Positions 34,095-46,149 of a stretch of DNA of 64,000 nucleotides are shown here, in pieces. The notes beneath the pieces are model-generated. The model saw only the letters and a list, made by a program, of their open reading frames with translations, ran no database searches and had not been told where the DNA came from. The position numbers and the translations under genes were made by a program. Source of the DNA: Cryptomeria japonica (taxonomy: Eukaryota > Streptophyta > Pinopsida > Cupressales > Cupressaceae); the NCBI RefSeq assembly GCF_030272615.1, contig NC_081414.1, positions 914,943,648 through 915,007,647 of the forward strand, in the 5' to 3' direction. How positions within the stretch are numbered: the stretch's first letter is position 1; each line of letters starts with the position of its first letter.

Positions 34095-34597
34095 GTATGA
34101 CTGTCGCCCAAACTTCGTGGCTGACTAGATGTTGACTTGGCACTTACTATGCAAGTGATTTGGCAGGTGATGTGGCAGCCAACTGGGCTGCTGATGTGGC
34201 AGGGTGATATGGCAGCCAACTGGACTGCTGATGTGGCATTGCTAATGTGGCGCTGCTGACTGGGCAGAAGGCATGGATCCCAAAAAATAATTTCCAAATT
34301 TTTTTTTTTTTTCAAAAAATAATTTTCAAACTGGAAAATAATTTTTAGAAAAAAAAAAAAAAATTGAAAAAAATCCGAAAAGTCCATACCGTACTGCCCA
34401 AATTGGGCAGAAAATTTCCTCCACACCCCAAAATTGATTTTTGCCAAAATAGGTCGAATTTATACTCAATTTTTATCGAAACGGCCTCTCGGATGCAATG
34501 GTGAGGTTGAAAACACTCTAAGATGCCTCCAAAAAATGCAGTCCCTCAGATCCGAAAATAGAAGCCTTCCACAATGTCTTCAAAAACCAATCAATGA
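34095..34597 (-). other. Copia2 leader, part next to the primer-binding site
   Basis: Continues the leader of Copia2. It has a short GT-rich repeat 'gctgatgtggca' (about 34150-34250) and T- and A-runs at 34300-34365. No coding signal was seen. Confidence 0.6.
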
Positions 34598-34619
34598 AGC
34601 TCTAATGGCTCTGATACCA
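34598..34619 (-). promoter_or_regulatory. Copia2 primer-binding site
   Basis: On the minus strand, TGGTATCAGAGCC follows the 5' LTR after one or two bases. It is complementary to the 3' end of initiator tRNA-Met, the usual copia primer. Confidence 0.9.
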
Positions 34620-35067
34620 TGTGAGATTTTGCCAAGATCAAGAGCTCAATGAAAAGTACAATAGAGACAAAATATAGGACAAGAATAAACTATATTCTCA
34701 TCAATAGAAAATGATCAATAAAATCAATTACATATAATGTAGATAAGCTTGCTTATATAGGCAAGGCTAGGGATATGTGAGCACACAAACATGACATGTG
34801 GCTCAATAAGAAACAAGGATAGGTAGGAAATAGGTGTGGGTAGGTAGGAGAAATAATATAATAGTCCACATGAGGTGGATCACCCACTGAATGTGAAGTG
34901 TAACAACAAGATTAACACCATAAAAGGTGGAATTTCTCCTACACACACTATCCGAATGTAGCACAAACACCCAAGTGTCTCATACCCAAACTACTATGAA
35001 ATGCATTTCCTAAGTAAACTTAAGTAAGTGTAATAATATCCAAGATGAATAATTATTTACACCAACA
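34620..35067 (-). repeat. Copia2 5' LTR (minus orientation)
   Basis: 448 bp, partner of 22297-22744. It contains TATATAAG on the minus strand at 34752-34759. It is followed by CAAAG, the target duplication. Confidence 0.92.
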
Positions 35068-35580
35068 CAAAGAATGATGATTTCATGTTATGTGCTTACA
35101 CTGATGTAGATTAGGTAGGTGATGTTGATGACTAGAAGAGTACTACTGGTGGAGCATTATTTTTAGGTAAGAAGTTGGTTTCATGGGCTAGCAAGAAACA
35201 TGATTTAGTATCTTTATCTACTACTAAAACTGAGTACATTAGTGTTGCTAGTAATTGCACTCAGATAGTTTGGATGAATAAAATGTTTAAAGATATTAGA
35301 GTTATTTATGATGAGCCTACTGTTATATACAATGATAACTCCAGTGCTATAAACATGTCCAAGAATCTGGTGCAACATTCAAAGACTAAGGATATATCAA
35401 TCAAATATAATTACTTGAGAGAGCAAGTCGGTGAACAAAAGTTGAAGCTAGAATATGTATCTACAAAGGAATAAATTGCTAATACTTTTACTAAGCCTTT
35501 TCCTACAAATACATTCGTCTATCTGAGAGAAAATTTCGCAGTCTCCACCCCTCCTGATGATAACTAGATCCATTGAGTTG
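35068..35580 (+). pseudogene. Copia1 RNase H, 3' part (right of the Copia2 insertion)
   Basis: This continues the RNase H of Copia1 after the CAAAG target duplication. It reads AYTDVD*VGD, KSTTGGALFLG, VSWASKKHDLVSLSTTKTEY, VIYNDNSSAINMSKN and KDISIKYNYLRE, then the pol C-terminus (NTFTKPFPTNTF). The catalytic Asp in AYTDVD, the Glu in KTEY and the Asp in YNDNSS are visible. Stops at about 35110 and 35135 break it. Confidence 0.85.
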
Positions 35581-35877
35581 CATCGATATGGTATAATTCA
35601 AAGCCTTATTCTTTTATCTAGATTGATGAGTTGGTGTTGCTCCTGTATTGGAGTGGTCTATTGATTTGGTTATGTATCCCAGGGGGAGAGAGATTTGTAT
35701 TGAATAAAAGAGAATGAGTTTGATTTTTATGTATTAGTGATATTTGACATTTCTATCAAAAGGGGAGAGAGATCAAGTGAAAAATTGCTTTATCTACCTT
35801 CATCTCAGGGGGAGTTTGTTGGTGATATCTTCATTCTTTGTATTGACTGTTTTTCACATTCATATGTTGCCATCAAT

Positions 35878-35892
35878 TCTAAAGGGGGAGAT
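35878..35892 (+). promoter_or_regulatory. Copia1 polypurine tract
   Basis: The sequence taaagggggagat directly precedes the 3' LTR. A G-rich purine run here primes plus-strand DNA synthesis in LTR retrotransposons. Confidence 0.8.
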
Positions 35893-37145
35893 TGTTGGAT
35901 TTAGTTGTTCATTGTTGTTTCTAGGATATATTGTTGTCATTGATGTCAACATATTCCTATGAGTTATTCCAATAAGTTTGGGAAAGGTTTTTGGTCTGGT
36001 TTTGTAGTTTGGTTTTGTTGATCACTATTTTGTAGAATTTGGTATTCCCTATGGTATATTTCGGTGTGATTAGATCTTATGCTAAGATTTTGGATTATTT
36101 TTTGGGATGATTTTTTGTATCTTCATTTTAGATGGTTCATGATTTGGTGTGCCACAAGTTATCTTTCTTCATGACAGTTGCTGATTGGTTGTGTTCTTGA
36201 GCTTTGAGACGTTGACTGATGAAGATTTGAAAATATATGTTGGTGCAACTATTTCGAATCATTTTAACATGCTTGATGGTGTTTCCTAGTCATGTCCTAA
36301 TTGTTTTGGTGATTCGAATTGATCATTGAGTGAGTTTTTGGTGATTTTCTTTGAACTGATGATAATTTGTGTGTTGTGTAGTATTTCTGGTGGTGTAGCA
36401 TATTGCGGTTGATCTTGGTGAGATTTATGGTGGATGTAATCATTTGGGAATTCAAATCACATCCACGCTATGTAATGTAAATCATAATATTGGTCCGGTG
36501 GTTGATCTTGGTATCATGTCATGTAATTTTTGTAATTATGATTTGAGGGTTGAGGATTTAGCCGACCTTGTTCTCGAGGCTGATGATTTGTATATATAGG
36601 TGATATACTTAAGTGTTGGTATTGCATCTACATTATCAAATAGAGGTAAATGTTCAAACAAAGAATATATCATTCAGTGAAGTGTTGTGGTGAGTTTGGT
36701 GTTGCAGGGCACACAACTGTGCTTAACTGAAACTATCATCAGGCATTTGTAGATGCTATTATTGTAGTTCATTCCTTCTGGATTATAGTCTGAATCATAT
36801 TGTAAGTCAATGAGACTTCCCTAAGGGTTGTAGCATTTCGAGCATATATCTTTTGAGCAGTGAGCTCTAGGTAGTGTGCATGAATGCATGTGCATTCCCC
36901 ATTGTAATATTTTTACATACTACTGCAGAGTATCATCTTTTTGTGGGTAGGTTCCCACTATGGTTTTTCCCTTAATCGAGATTTCCAAGTCAAAATCTTG
37001 GTGTTGTGTATTGTGCTGTGAATTTGCTTATCTATTATTGCAGTGGTTTACTAGTTTTTGATTTGAAGTTTAATTTGTAGATCTAGTGAAGACTGGTCCA
37101 CAACCCCCCCCCCTTCTATGTCTTCCTTCTTGATTATTGCTAACA
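35893..37145 (+). repeat. Copia1 3' LTR
   Basis: A 1253-bp LTR with TGTTGG...CTAACA ends, followed by the target duplication TATTG. It contains a TATA-like 'gtatatatagg' at about 36589 and a run of C at about 37105. It retains the ~60 bp and the terminal ~95 bp that are missing from the 5' LTR. Confidence 0.88.
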
Positions 37146-37150
37146 TATTG

Positions 37151-38063
37151 TGTGTTAAATTAAATTGGTTATTTTGTATCTTATTTTAATTCTTGAATTT
37201 GGTATCAAAGTAGGTCTAGGCCTAGCTCCCTCATGGGAGGGCCCAAGATTATGTGTGTGATCTTGTGAGACTCTTCTGCTAGGTATGTATATGAGATCAA
37301 ATCATGGATTTATCTCATTTAGAGAAGTTGTCTCTATGTTTGCAGATTGAAGAAGTTAAGGTTGTTGATGTTTGTTGTTGTTTAATTGTTGGACTAAGAG
37401 GTTCATGTAAAGACCTTGTGTGAGTATTTAAATAACTACATTGATAAAATTATTGGAAGTGCAAAGGATGAGAATAAGAAAGTGTGATGAGTGATGCAAA
37501 AAAGGATGCATTAGACATAGTGAGGAGCCATGCCATCGATCCATGTGAGAGGTGCTGAAGATGAGGTGTTATGAGATGACCTCACCCACATTGGAAATGT
37601 GGTCTGTATATGGCAGAAGTCTACATATGAGGCAGACAATGTTGAAAGAAATACAACATGTCAAGATGAGACCCTTTTGGTAAATTAATGTCATCCGACA
37701 AAGAAATGGTTGTGAAGTTGAGATTGGAGCTCAGTTTTGTTTAACACTATCATTAATCCTTCGACAGTGCACAATAATAACCAACAAGAATAATAAGTTT
37801 ATTGTGTGTTAATTTCTATTTGTGTTTTGGAATTGTTTTTCAATTCTTCAATTACAACAATTGTAAAGTGATGAATATTTGCCCTTGCCAGATTGTAGAA
37901 AAGGCCAATGAATGTAATAATCATAAGTGGAGACCTTGATGAATCCCTCTTTGACATTACAAACATATTCAAATAACATAATCTGCTTTCATTGAGACTA
38001 AATCTCCAGTATAGAAAAAAAATCTCTCTTTCCATATAATTAATTAAGAATTTTTTTATATGA
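37151..38063 (+). repeat. Copia0 LTR end, primer-binding site and leader
   Basis: Continues the LTR broken at 17701. LTR sequence runs to about 37197, then TTGGTATCAAAGTAGG, a mutated initiator tRNA-Met site (37201-37216), then about 530 bp closely matching 63470-64000. The leader-like part has no long frame. At 37787-37850 a second, weaker copy of the LTR end ('aataataagtttattgtgtg') occurs. The stretch ends at the Gypsy2 target duplication. Confidence 0.65.
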
Positions 38064-38068
38064 ATATC
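38064..38068. repeat. Gypsy2 target duplication, left copy (ATATC)
   Basis: ATATC immediately left of TGTTACC and again at 54069-54073 immediately right of CTAGCA. Five bases is the normal gypsy duplication length. Confidence 0.9.
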
Positions 38069-41000
38069 TGTTACCTCATGATTCATCCTTCACAACAGGA
38101 GTAAATCACCCTATAAAATTTTATTTGAAGTTCTTATCTTTCTTGGAGTTCCTCAGTTCAATCCTTAATCCATTTGTAGATTATCTTTTAATCTGAAACG
38201 CCAAGTTTTAATGAGTGGTTTGAACCCCGTGAACTCATTGAACCTTTTTGAAGCAAGTTCATAACATTCATTTAGGTTCCGCGGGTTCTTAGGTGTCTAG
38301 GAGGTTTTCATACTAACATTCACTCAAAGTGTTTTGCAGCGGTTCTTTTAATGGTCATGTTCAGTGATGTGTTATATCATCTCTCTCCAGGCTGTGAACT
38401 CTTTAAACCTAGTTAAAACGGTTCGGGGGTTTTCAACATGTTCAACGTTGTTCAAAAGGTCAACAACACTTAACATAGTTAATCCTTTCAGAAGAGAATT
38501 TTCTTGGTGCGGTGTACACCTTGAACTACTTGAACTCTCATGAAGTCAGTTAATATTGTTCATGCGTGTTCAAATCAGGTGGGTCCCATGAGCTAAATGA
38601 CATGATGGTGGACTATTTCTAAGTATGATGAAGATTGAGCCATATCTTGGGTGACGTCAACTGTTTGAGTTTTCGAGGCAAGTAATCATTTCGGGAACTG
38701 GCGATTACTCCAAAAATGCCACCATGCATTCAATGTGTGTGCGATGTCCAATCCAAAAGCTCAACACATTTAAACCGATGATTGGAATTAATGCACTTAA
38801 TAAGTGTGTATCACTGTTTTTGCTATAAGGTATGAAGGGATTAATTCTCTAAAAAATTGTTCCTCATTGCTGTAGAGTTACTTTTCTTGTATTGAAGGTT
38901 TGTTTGTTGGTAGTCGTTCGATTACTCTAAACTGTGAAGGTGAGTTTGTTTCCTATCCTCTCTAGTGATTTTTACCTTCTTTTCCTCTCTCATAATAAGA
39001 TTTGCTGAGAAAATAAGGCTTGTCATTTATGAATTATGAAGTCCACATTGCACCTTTTCAGGAACATTTTTAGTCTTGCATGTACAAAGCCCATAGTCAG
39101 TGATACAAACTTAAAAGTGGAAAATCTTGAAGTTTTAAAGGAAAGGGTGTTCAAGGGAATTGATGGTTCCTTTGGTGTGGAAATTCTAAGTAGTGGTCTC
39201 ATAGAAGCGGCAGCCTTCCCCCCAATTATCCCTTGCCCAGAACAGGTTAGAGAGTGTATTGCTAGGTATGATCTAATTTCCGAGACCATCAGAAGAGATA
39301 ATGGTGAAACCCTCCTTGTGATTAACTACGAAGTTATTTCCTCCATTTTTAGACTACTTGATTACCAGTTCTTGAACTTTTCTCCCACCCAATCAATTAC
39401 TGAGTTCAACGTAAATAGAACCAGGCACTAGAATAATGTAGCAAAATATTAGTTGAAGGTTCCCTAAAGGGGTGGCTCTAGGTTGCCCAAGAATCCCAAC
39501 AAGAACCATATGCTTCCCCACAATCATGATGTCATGTTACCATTGCACCAAGTCAGAGGCTCAACGGAGGCCTACAGTTTCAATGACTGGATTTATTGCT
39601 ATGTACAACTGGTACTAGAAGGAAAGCAATACCTCGATTGGGCAGAGTTGATTTCCGATTCCATGAGGGAGCAACGGAGTATGGCCAAACAGTTCAAGGA
39701 AAATTTCTTCATGTCCTCATATGTAATATATTGCTTGGTATGTGTTAAGGAGATAGTGGGAATACCTAAGCAGCTCACTGAGGGAGAGGTCTCTATATAT
39801 GATTTTTACCCTATATTACAAAAGGATAATGCTTTGCAAGACTTTAGGAGGGTGCATAATGCCTTCCTGGGAGATTTGTGTTATGAATTAAAGAACATGA
39901 AAACCAAGAGGATGTCTGAGGATGCATAGGCATTAGTGAAGAGATTTGGTAGTTTCTTTATCCAGTTCCCTCACTTTTGCTACATAAGAGTAGGTGGTTT
40001 TGAGGAAGAACCCTTCAAGCTTCCTCATTTTCATTCAGATTATTTTGTTTTGGTAGAGATTTGTAGGCAGTTGGATACCATGTTTAAGAAGGCTCAAACT
40101 ATGGATAATTGGGAGGATCATTTTCCTATTCAGCTAGGTATTTTATTCTGCAGTTCAATATTAGATGCTTTGAGCATTGGAGTGGACTTGAAAAACTTCA
40201 ATTTTCCATTGTAACATGAAAGAAAAGGCTTTGACAATAAAGGTTTCTCACAAAGTCTTGGTCTGATGTCTTACCTCCCAATTCCAAATCTAGAGGACTT
40301 GTGGAAAGATTGTAGTAATGAACTCAAGGTGTTCAAGAGGGCAAACATGAGAATGGTGTTGGAGCAAGAAATTTCACTATAGGTGAAGCTTGACATAAAT
40401 GGGCTTGAAGAAGTTTATCTGGAGCTGTTTGAACCCAGATACTTAGACAAAGCTAAAACCATAGTGTCCTGCATCAACTGGGACGTGGACGAATAGGACA
40501 ACATATAGCTAAAAACAAAAAGGGTTTTGGAGAGAACCGCAGAATGGGTTGGTAGGAAGAGAGTAGTGAGATTAAGCGTCAAGTCTTACTCCGCGAGAAA
40601 TAGTGAGGTTACTCTGTGTTCTCCAAAGAATTTTTCTAATCACAATTCTATGCCTGTTCATGGAGGTAAGGATAAAAATACATCTCACATTAGGGACAAG
40701 CCTAATACAGCTCTGGACTTCTTTGCTCCTCGACATACCAGGTCACGAAGTGCTGCATAGAAAAGAATGGACAAGACAAAAGATATAGAGGAAAAGGAGA
40801 AATTCTTGATGCTCAGATATTTGACGTTGAAGATCTTGACAGTGACATTGTCAACACCATGGATTCCCATGCGATAACCGTAGCCATGACGCCACTCCCT
40901 AAGGTGACTAGATGAACAACCAGTTTGAGTGCAACTCCTAAGTGGCTAACCACTTTTGTAAGCAAAAAATGGAGTTTCATTCCTATGACCATCCCAATTC

Positions 41001-43023
41001 AAGACATGATAGTTAAGTACACAAAGAAAGGTCCCAAGCAAAAGAAGTTCAAAACAAATGCCAGACTAGACAATGATGAAGGAACTAGAAAGTGGGTTGC
41101 TGAGATTGCCTCTTACAAGCCCAAAGATGAAGATAAGGAAGTCAGTGTAGAGGAGTTTGAGATCACCAAGGTGGAGCTTGAGAACATGAGTAGGGATTCA
41201 GATAATCATTTCTTCCAAGTATCGGCTAAGAAAATGCTCACCAGGTCAGAATAAGATGGGCGAGAGAAGAGAGAGCTAAAGCGACATATAAACATTCTCG
41301 CTCAATTCATTGATAGCATCAGTTGCTTCGAAGCACTTCCCATATCCCATGCTACAGAGAGCTTTGACCCTACTTCACCAAAGAATAAAAAGATAACGAG
41401 TCAGGTTCAACAAGCTAAAAGCATTGCAGAGGCTATGGAGAGATGGATTGAAGGAGTAATTAGAGATGGAGAAAAGTATATCACAAGCTCCAGGAAGTTA
41501 TGCGATGAGATGCAGAGCCTCATTGCAGAAATTCAAAACCAGATTTTGCCATGGGAGAAACAGGAACATAAATGGGAAAATGTCTTGCCTATGGTCACCA
41601 AAATAGAAGAGTAAGGAGCCACCAGATTCCTAACAAAACATTCGATCAAGTTGGTAACCAATGAATGCCAACTCTTTGTATTGAAAAAGACCATAATGTG
41701 GTGGGTACTCACATTCAAGTCTGTGATTTCCAATGCCAAGACTTTTGTTTATGAACTTCGAGACCTCCAATGCAATTTAGTTAATGACAACAAAGTGGTT
41801 AATCCAGACCACGATTGGTAGCTAGGGATTTGTGCACTAAACACGTAGGATGCGATAAAGGCTTTCAAGATATACATGGAGAAAGTTAAAACTAAAGGCA
41901 ATTTCACCCCTAAAGATATAACGCAAGTCGCCCGGATCGAGTCCATGACATTTATTGGTAATGATCAGTTACCAAAGCATGCGAAGAAAATGGTGAAGCA
42001 CAGATGGGACAAAGAAGCCGCAAAGGTAAAAATCAATGCTATGAAGAATCCAAGCCAATCTATAATCCAAGAACTTGCAATTGGCCATGACGCCCAGGAA
42101 AGTGGAGGAGAAGATGACAATGGAAAAGGATCATAATGTGTTGATAATGCTCTATTTTTATTTTATGTATTTTGCATGATCTTGCAAATGACTTTGAGAC
42201 ATCTGTCCCAGATATACTCTATTGGTTTTCATAACTGATTCAAAGGAGGTCAAGTTTTAAGGGAGACCTCCTCTATTTTAAAGACTATAAATTAGATTAA
42301 GATAGACAAAATAAGGGTTAGATTTTGGTTAGAATTCTATTAGTTTTTACTTAGTTTTTTCTGGTTTTTAGAAGTTCTGTTTTGTTGAAGGAAGTCATCA
42401 GACTTTAAAAATCTAGAATTGAAAAGGATTTATACATGTATTGTTGTGTCTTTGTCACATAAGATATATATATATATATGATCATATTGTTTTTGGGAGA
42501 AGGAAAACCTTTGAGTTTTGAATTTGTGTAGTGATATATCTTTGCATATATTGATCTAGTCAAATGATAGTGATCGCCTTTCCGATGCAGAATATTATTA
42601 TTATTCTGGGACTCCTTCCTGTGAGATTTTAAAAGATATGTGCTTGAAAAGATATTTTATTTCTCTTATCTATTTTTGTGAACTGTCAAACTAGTGTTCT
42701 GAACTTTGTCTCGATCACTTCCATTTCTCATGTTGAAGCATTTTGAAGAATAAATTTTCTCTGAAATATGTGTAAATCATTAGCCTCTTATCTAAGAATG
42801 AAGTAGGTAGCCTTACATGCTTTTAGGTTAAAAGCATACCAATTAAATTTAATTAGATTATTCCTTGAATAACTAATGAAGGGAGTTGTACCTATCAAAA
42901 ATTCAGAGGGAAGTAGTATATGTTACACTTACCCAACTATTTAGTTGAATTTTTGTCTTTTAGAGAAGGCGATAGAGTTTGAAATTAATTAATTTGAAGA
43001 AAGGCAAAATCTGTTCACTAGCA
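38069..43023 (+). repeat. Gypsy2 5' LTR, 4955 bp
   Basis: Paired with 49099-54068 along its whole length. It contains about 950 bp of non-coding sequence, then the long frame, then about 890 bp of non-coding sequence including a short AT run at 42466-42479. LTRs this long are unusual, and the coding-like frame accounts for most of the length. Confidence 0.93.
39036..42136 (+). pseudogene. Long unknown frame inside the Gypsy2 5' LTR (~1030 codons)
   Basis: From MKSTLHLFRNIF at 39036 one frame runs to about 40760, broken by stops at 39429, two codons near 39450-39470, 39927 and 40212. It then continues in another frame to the TAA at 42134, with further stops. Segments are a conserved N-terminal part (PCPEQVRECIARYD, YVQLVLEGKQYLDWAELI, DFRRVHNAFLGDLCYE, FFIQFPHFCYIRVG), a basic part (about residues 490-560, GRKRVVRL and HTRSRSAA), and a helical, possibly coiled-coil C-terminal part (AKSIAEAMERWIEGV, LIAEIQNQILPWEKQEH). 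I do not recognise the family. It recalls the extra ORF1 of Ogre/Tat elements, but here it lies inside the LTR. Confidence 0.7.
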
Positions 43024-43029
43024 GATTTT

Positions 43030-43047
43030 TGGCGACTCTGCTGGGGA
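43030..43047 (+). promoter_or_regulatory. Gypsy2 primer-binding site
   Basis: TGGCGACTCTGCTGGGGA, the form common in Tat/Ogre-type gypsy elements, six bases after the 5' LTR. Confidence 0.8.
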
Positions 43048-43254
43048 GACGTCGAACATTCGATAGATCAGTGTGCTACGAGCTTGTTAGAATTGAACTC
43101 ATAATCAACAGGTTTACTTTGTCTGAGACAAATTTCCATAGCTCAGGAATATTGCTAAGGTCGAAAGAATTGATTAAAGACCTTAGAAACCCTAGAGACA
43201 ATAACACTGGATTCTCGTCCTTATACTAGATCACAAAGGAGAGAGGGAGTAATT

Positions 43255-44535
43255 GAATATTATTTTGAAGAATTGCAAGGGTTATCATTTGCCACAAATT
43301 TCACTCCCAAGAGGAATGCTAAGAGTAGACCTTCTTCTCCTACCAAAACCACTCATATACCTTCCTCTTCTACCCACTGGCAAGCACTAATGCTTACTGG
43401 AGTTCAAGCCCCTCCCCTTGTAACTATTTACCATGTTTTCATTATAGCCCAACCATGAGGTGCTGCAGTCGGACCTCTTGCCCTTAAAGCCCATAATCCA
43501 CTTCCAAAAGGGGCAAGGGATGTTTTACCTAAGTTTAATGGGGATGGAAAATTCTTGGTTGAAGAACACTTGAATTCTTTTAATGTAGCTACTAGGATAC
43601 TGGCAATATAGCATGAAGATGTGGCTTTTAGGCTTTTTTCTCAAACTCTTACCGAGGGAGTAGCAGATTGGTTCAGTCATTTGCAAGCGGGATCTATAAC
43701 TGATTGGCAAACAATGAAAACTGCTTTTGAGAAACGGTTCAAGAGCGATGATGATGAACACTCACTATTGGCTCAACTCACACAAATGAAAAAAGAGATT
43801 CATGAGTCAATGAGGGACTATGTAGCCAGGTATAATAAGATTATCCATAAAAATCCCCAAGCTAAAAGACCAACTGTTGATAATCAACAATGCTTCTTTA
43901 TAAACTCTATGCCTCACGATGTTGGTTTCCATCTTAGAAGAAATAGGCTAGCCAATCTTGATACTACACAAAATCAGGCTATAGAACTCGAAGATGATCT
44001 AATAATAGCCGAGAAATGGAGAAAGGATGTGTAAATTCCTCAAGGTCAGCCTCAAGCTTCCATCTCTTCAACTGATCTAGTTGTTCAAAGGCTAGTCAAT
44101 GATATAATTGCTTTGAAGAGGTAGATACCGAAACCTGGAGTTTCCTACCTACATGCCTATCAATAAATAAGAAGAAAACAACCAAACTAGTATAATTATG
44201 GGCGATCTTTGCAATTGCCCACTACCCCACAAAGATTGCAAATAGAGGCTCCTCCTAATAAGGGTGCTATGTGCTCTTTTCACCTCACTACAGATCATGA
44301 TGGGAGTTTTTGTCCTGATATGATAAGGCATGTTCAAATGAAAAACACAAAGGATGAACTAGGTGAGTTCACTGAAGCAGAGAAAATTCAAGAAGTACCT
44401 AGTGACTCTAGATCATTCTACCTTGAATATGAGTCAGATTCAGAAAGAGGTGGTAATATTTTGGTAACTCTTGAAGACCTTGCATGTAAATCCTTACAAG
44501 GAATCAACGAACCTCCCAACCTGCTCCTTTTGTGA
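43255..44535 (+). pseudogene. Gypsy2 gag
   Basis: Capsid protein that forms the particle. One frame reads from about 43273 through a stop at 43456, a capsid core (KFNGDGKFLVEEHLNSFNVA, AFRLFSQTLTEGVADWFSHL, WQTMKTAFEKRFKSDDDEHS, MRDYVARYNKII) and a stop at 44032. After more stops near 44120-44190 comes a CHHC-like knuckle, CSFHLTTDHDGSFC, at about 44273, then an acidic tail to 44535. The retrotransposon gag core is clear, and the knuckle matches the form seen in Tat-type gags. The frame ends just before the protease frame starts, shifted by one base. Confidence 0.85.
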
Positions 44536-45938
44536 GCTCTTTTGGAGCTAATTTCAAAGGTAAGGACCCCACAAGTAATGATTTTTCCTCTCATGCAAAG
44601 ACTCCTGAAGTTAAGATTTTACAAAGAAATCTTGAAAGTAAAAATAATTCTTCTTCTTTCTCCTCTGACATAATTGAATTTTGTAAAGCTTCAACTATTC
44701 AACTTTCTACTATTGAATATTTTAAACTGAACCTAAAGAAACTAGACAAACTAGTCAAGTATGTAAAAGGAGATTCTTCTTTAGAGTCCTCAGTGCATAA
44801 ATGTGTGGTGGATAGTGATTTGTTTACTGTTGAAAAACTTGCATTTGTTTTGTGCCCTTCTATTGATTTGATTAATCCCTTTGCTTTTCACAATGCTGAA
44901 GATAGGCTTGACATTGAAGTTCTGAAACTCGAACCTATTTACATCTCTCTTCTCCTAAATGGTCAGAATCCTAGCAATTGTATAATAGATTCAAGAGCAT
45001 CAAATAACATAATGCCTTCATCTGTTGCTAGGTCTTTAGGTTTAACACTCACTAAGACATTTGGGAGATGTTATTCAATGGATGGGAAGCAGGTCCCTCT
45101 TATTGGACAGGTAAAGGATGCTCAGGCAGTGCTAGCAGCATATCCTGATAAAAGGGTAAAATTGACTATTTTGGTTGCTGACATTCCTACAAGTTATGGG
45201 ATGCTCTTAAGTAGAACTTTATATAAAGAACTTGGAGGTGAAATTAAGATGGACTGCTCAGAAGCTATCATCCCACTAGGAAAAGAGAAAATCAGACTTG
45301 AACCCAAACCAAAAAATAAATACACAGTCTTTCCCTCCGATAATCCCAAAGCCCAGATTCTGTTCCAAAAATGTGAATTTGGAAACTATCTCATCCTTGC
45401 ACCTGATAAAAAAGAATTTGAAAAAGCAGTTGATGAACATGATGGATTATGGCAGATGGAATTTGATGGAAGTTGCACCAACTCTGGCTCTGGAGCAGGG
45501 GTAGTTTTGTTGTCCCCTAATGGTAACATTTTTCCTTTTTCTTTCAAGTTGGATTTTAGGAGTACAAATAACACTGCAGATTATGAGGCATTACTGTTAG
45601 GATTAAATGAAGCCAAGTGTAAGGGTATAAAATTGCTCAAGGTTAAAGGGGATGCGGAGCTGATTGTCAGACAAGTAAGAAATGTCTATTAAGTTAAGAA
45701 CGATAGATTGAAACATTATAGAAATAGGGTTTGGGATGACATAGAGTTTGTTTATGCTTTCACAATTGAAGCTATACCAAGGGATCAAAACACTAGGGTA
45801 GATTCGTTGGCCATTTTAGCTTCTCTTTTGTTACCTCACCCTGACTTTAAGGATGATTCTTATAGGATTGAAATGATTTATAGGCCTAGTGTCCCTAATA
45901 ATATAAACCATTGGCAAGTATTTGATACAGATGCTTAG
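44532..45938 (+). pseudogene. Gypsy2 protease followed by an extra RNase H
   Basis: One frame of 469 codons with a single stop (TAA at 45690). Protease lies at about residues 135-260: CIIDSRASNNIMP, with DSRAS where D[ST]GAS is usual, and ADIPTSYGMLLSR as the flap/C-terminal part. An RNase H of the plant/archaeal type follows from 45450: WQMEFDGSCTNSGSGAGVVL, NNTADYEALLLGL, VKGDAELIVRQV, then RNTRVDSLA-like NTRVDSLA. The catalytic D, E, D and D are visible. In Tat elements an additional RNase H is known, normally after the RT-linked RNase H and before integrase; here it lies before RT. It overlaps the gag end by a few bases in a different frame. Confidence 0.87.
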
Positions 45939-46149
45939 ATTAAAGACTTTCTGGAGTGCAATCGTTCATTTGCCCAATCATATTTCGAAGGTTCCGAAGA
46001 TAGTTGCAAGGAATTTAGTCCTGATCCGGGTATTGATTCTGATAAGAATTTCATTCAGTTTAAAGGGAACAAAATTCCAAAAGGGCTAGTGATGCTAGAG
46101 AGGTTTTTCACCCGTAATGATGTGTTCATAGGAAAGAAAGCTCCTGACG

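Larger units (their letters stand above)
22297..35067 (-). mobile_element. Copia2: copia-type element with gag/protease only, inserted in Copia1
   Basis: Two 448-bp LTRs (22297-22744 and 34620-35067) flank the element. Target duplication CAAAG is at 22292-22296 and 35068-35072. Orientation is minus. The primer-binding site TGGTATCAGAGCC lies next to the right LTR and the polypurine tract next to the left LTR. The internal region codes for gag and protease and continues in frame for about 450 codons, but no integrase, RT or RNase H is found. The leader is interrupted by Gypsy1. The LTRs differ at about a dozen positions by eye. Confidence 0.9.
17722..37145 (+). mobile_element. Copia1: Ty1/copia retrotransposon with nested insertions
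   Basis: LTR ends are TGTTAG/TGTTGG...CTAACA. The 3' LTR is 35893-37145 (1253 bp). The 5' LTR is 17722 to about 18831 and truncated. Internal order is gag, protease, integrase, RT, RNase H, the copia order. The RNase H is split by Copia2. Target duplication TATTG is at 37146-37150 on the right. On the left TATTG is at 17697-17701 (and again at 17702-17706), but 15-20 extra bases precede the LTR. A deletion has removed the end of the 5' LTR, the primer-binding site and the start of gag. Multiple stops make it inactive. Confidence 0.88.

Noticed and set aside
34598-34619. tRNA-like sequence matches at the three copia primer sites
   Set aside because: Only the 3'-end complement of initiator tRNA-Met is present, as primer-binding sites; no tRNA gene.
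38069-43023. Reading the 38-43 kb and 49-54 kb repeats as two independent tandem genes
   Set aside because: ATATC duplication, the primer-binding site next to the first copy and gag-pol between them show they are LTRs of one element.
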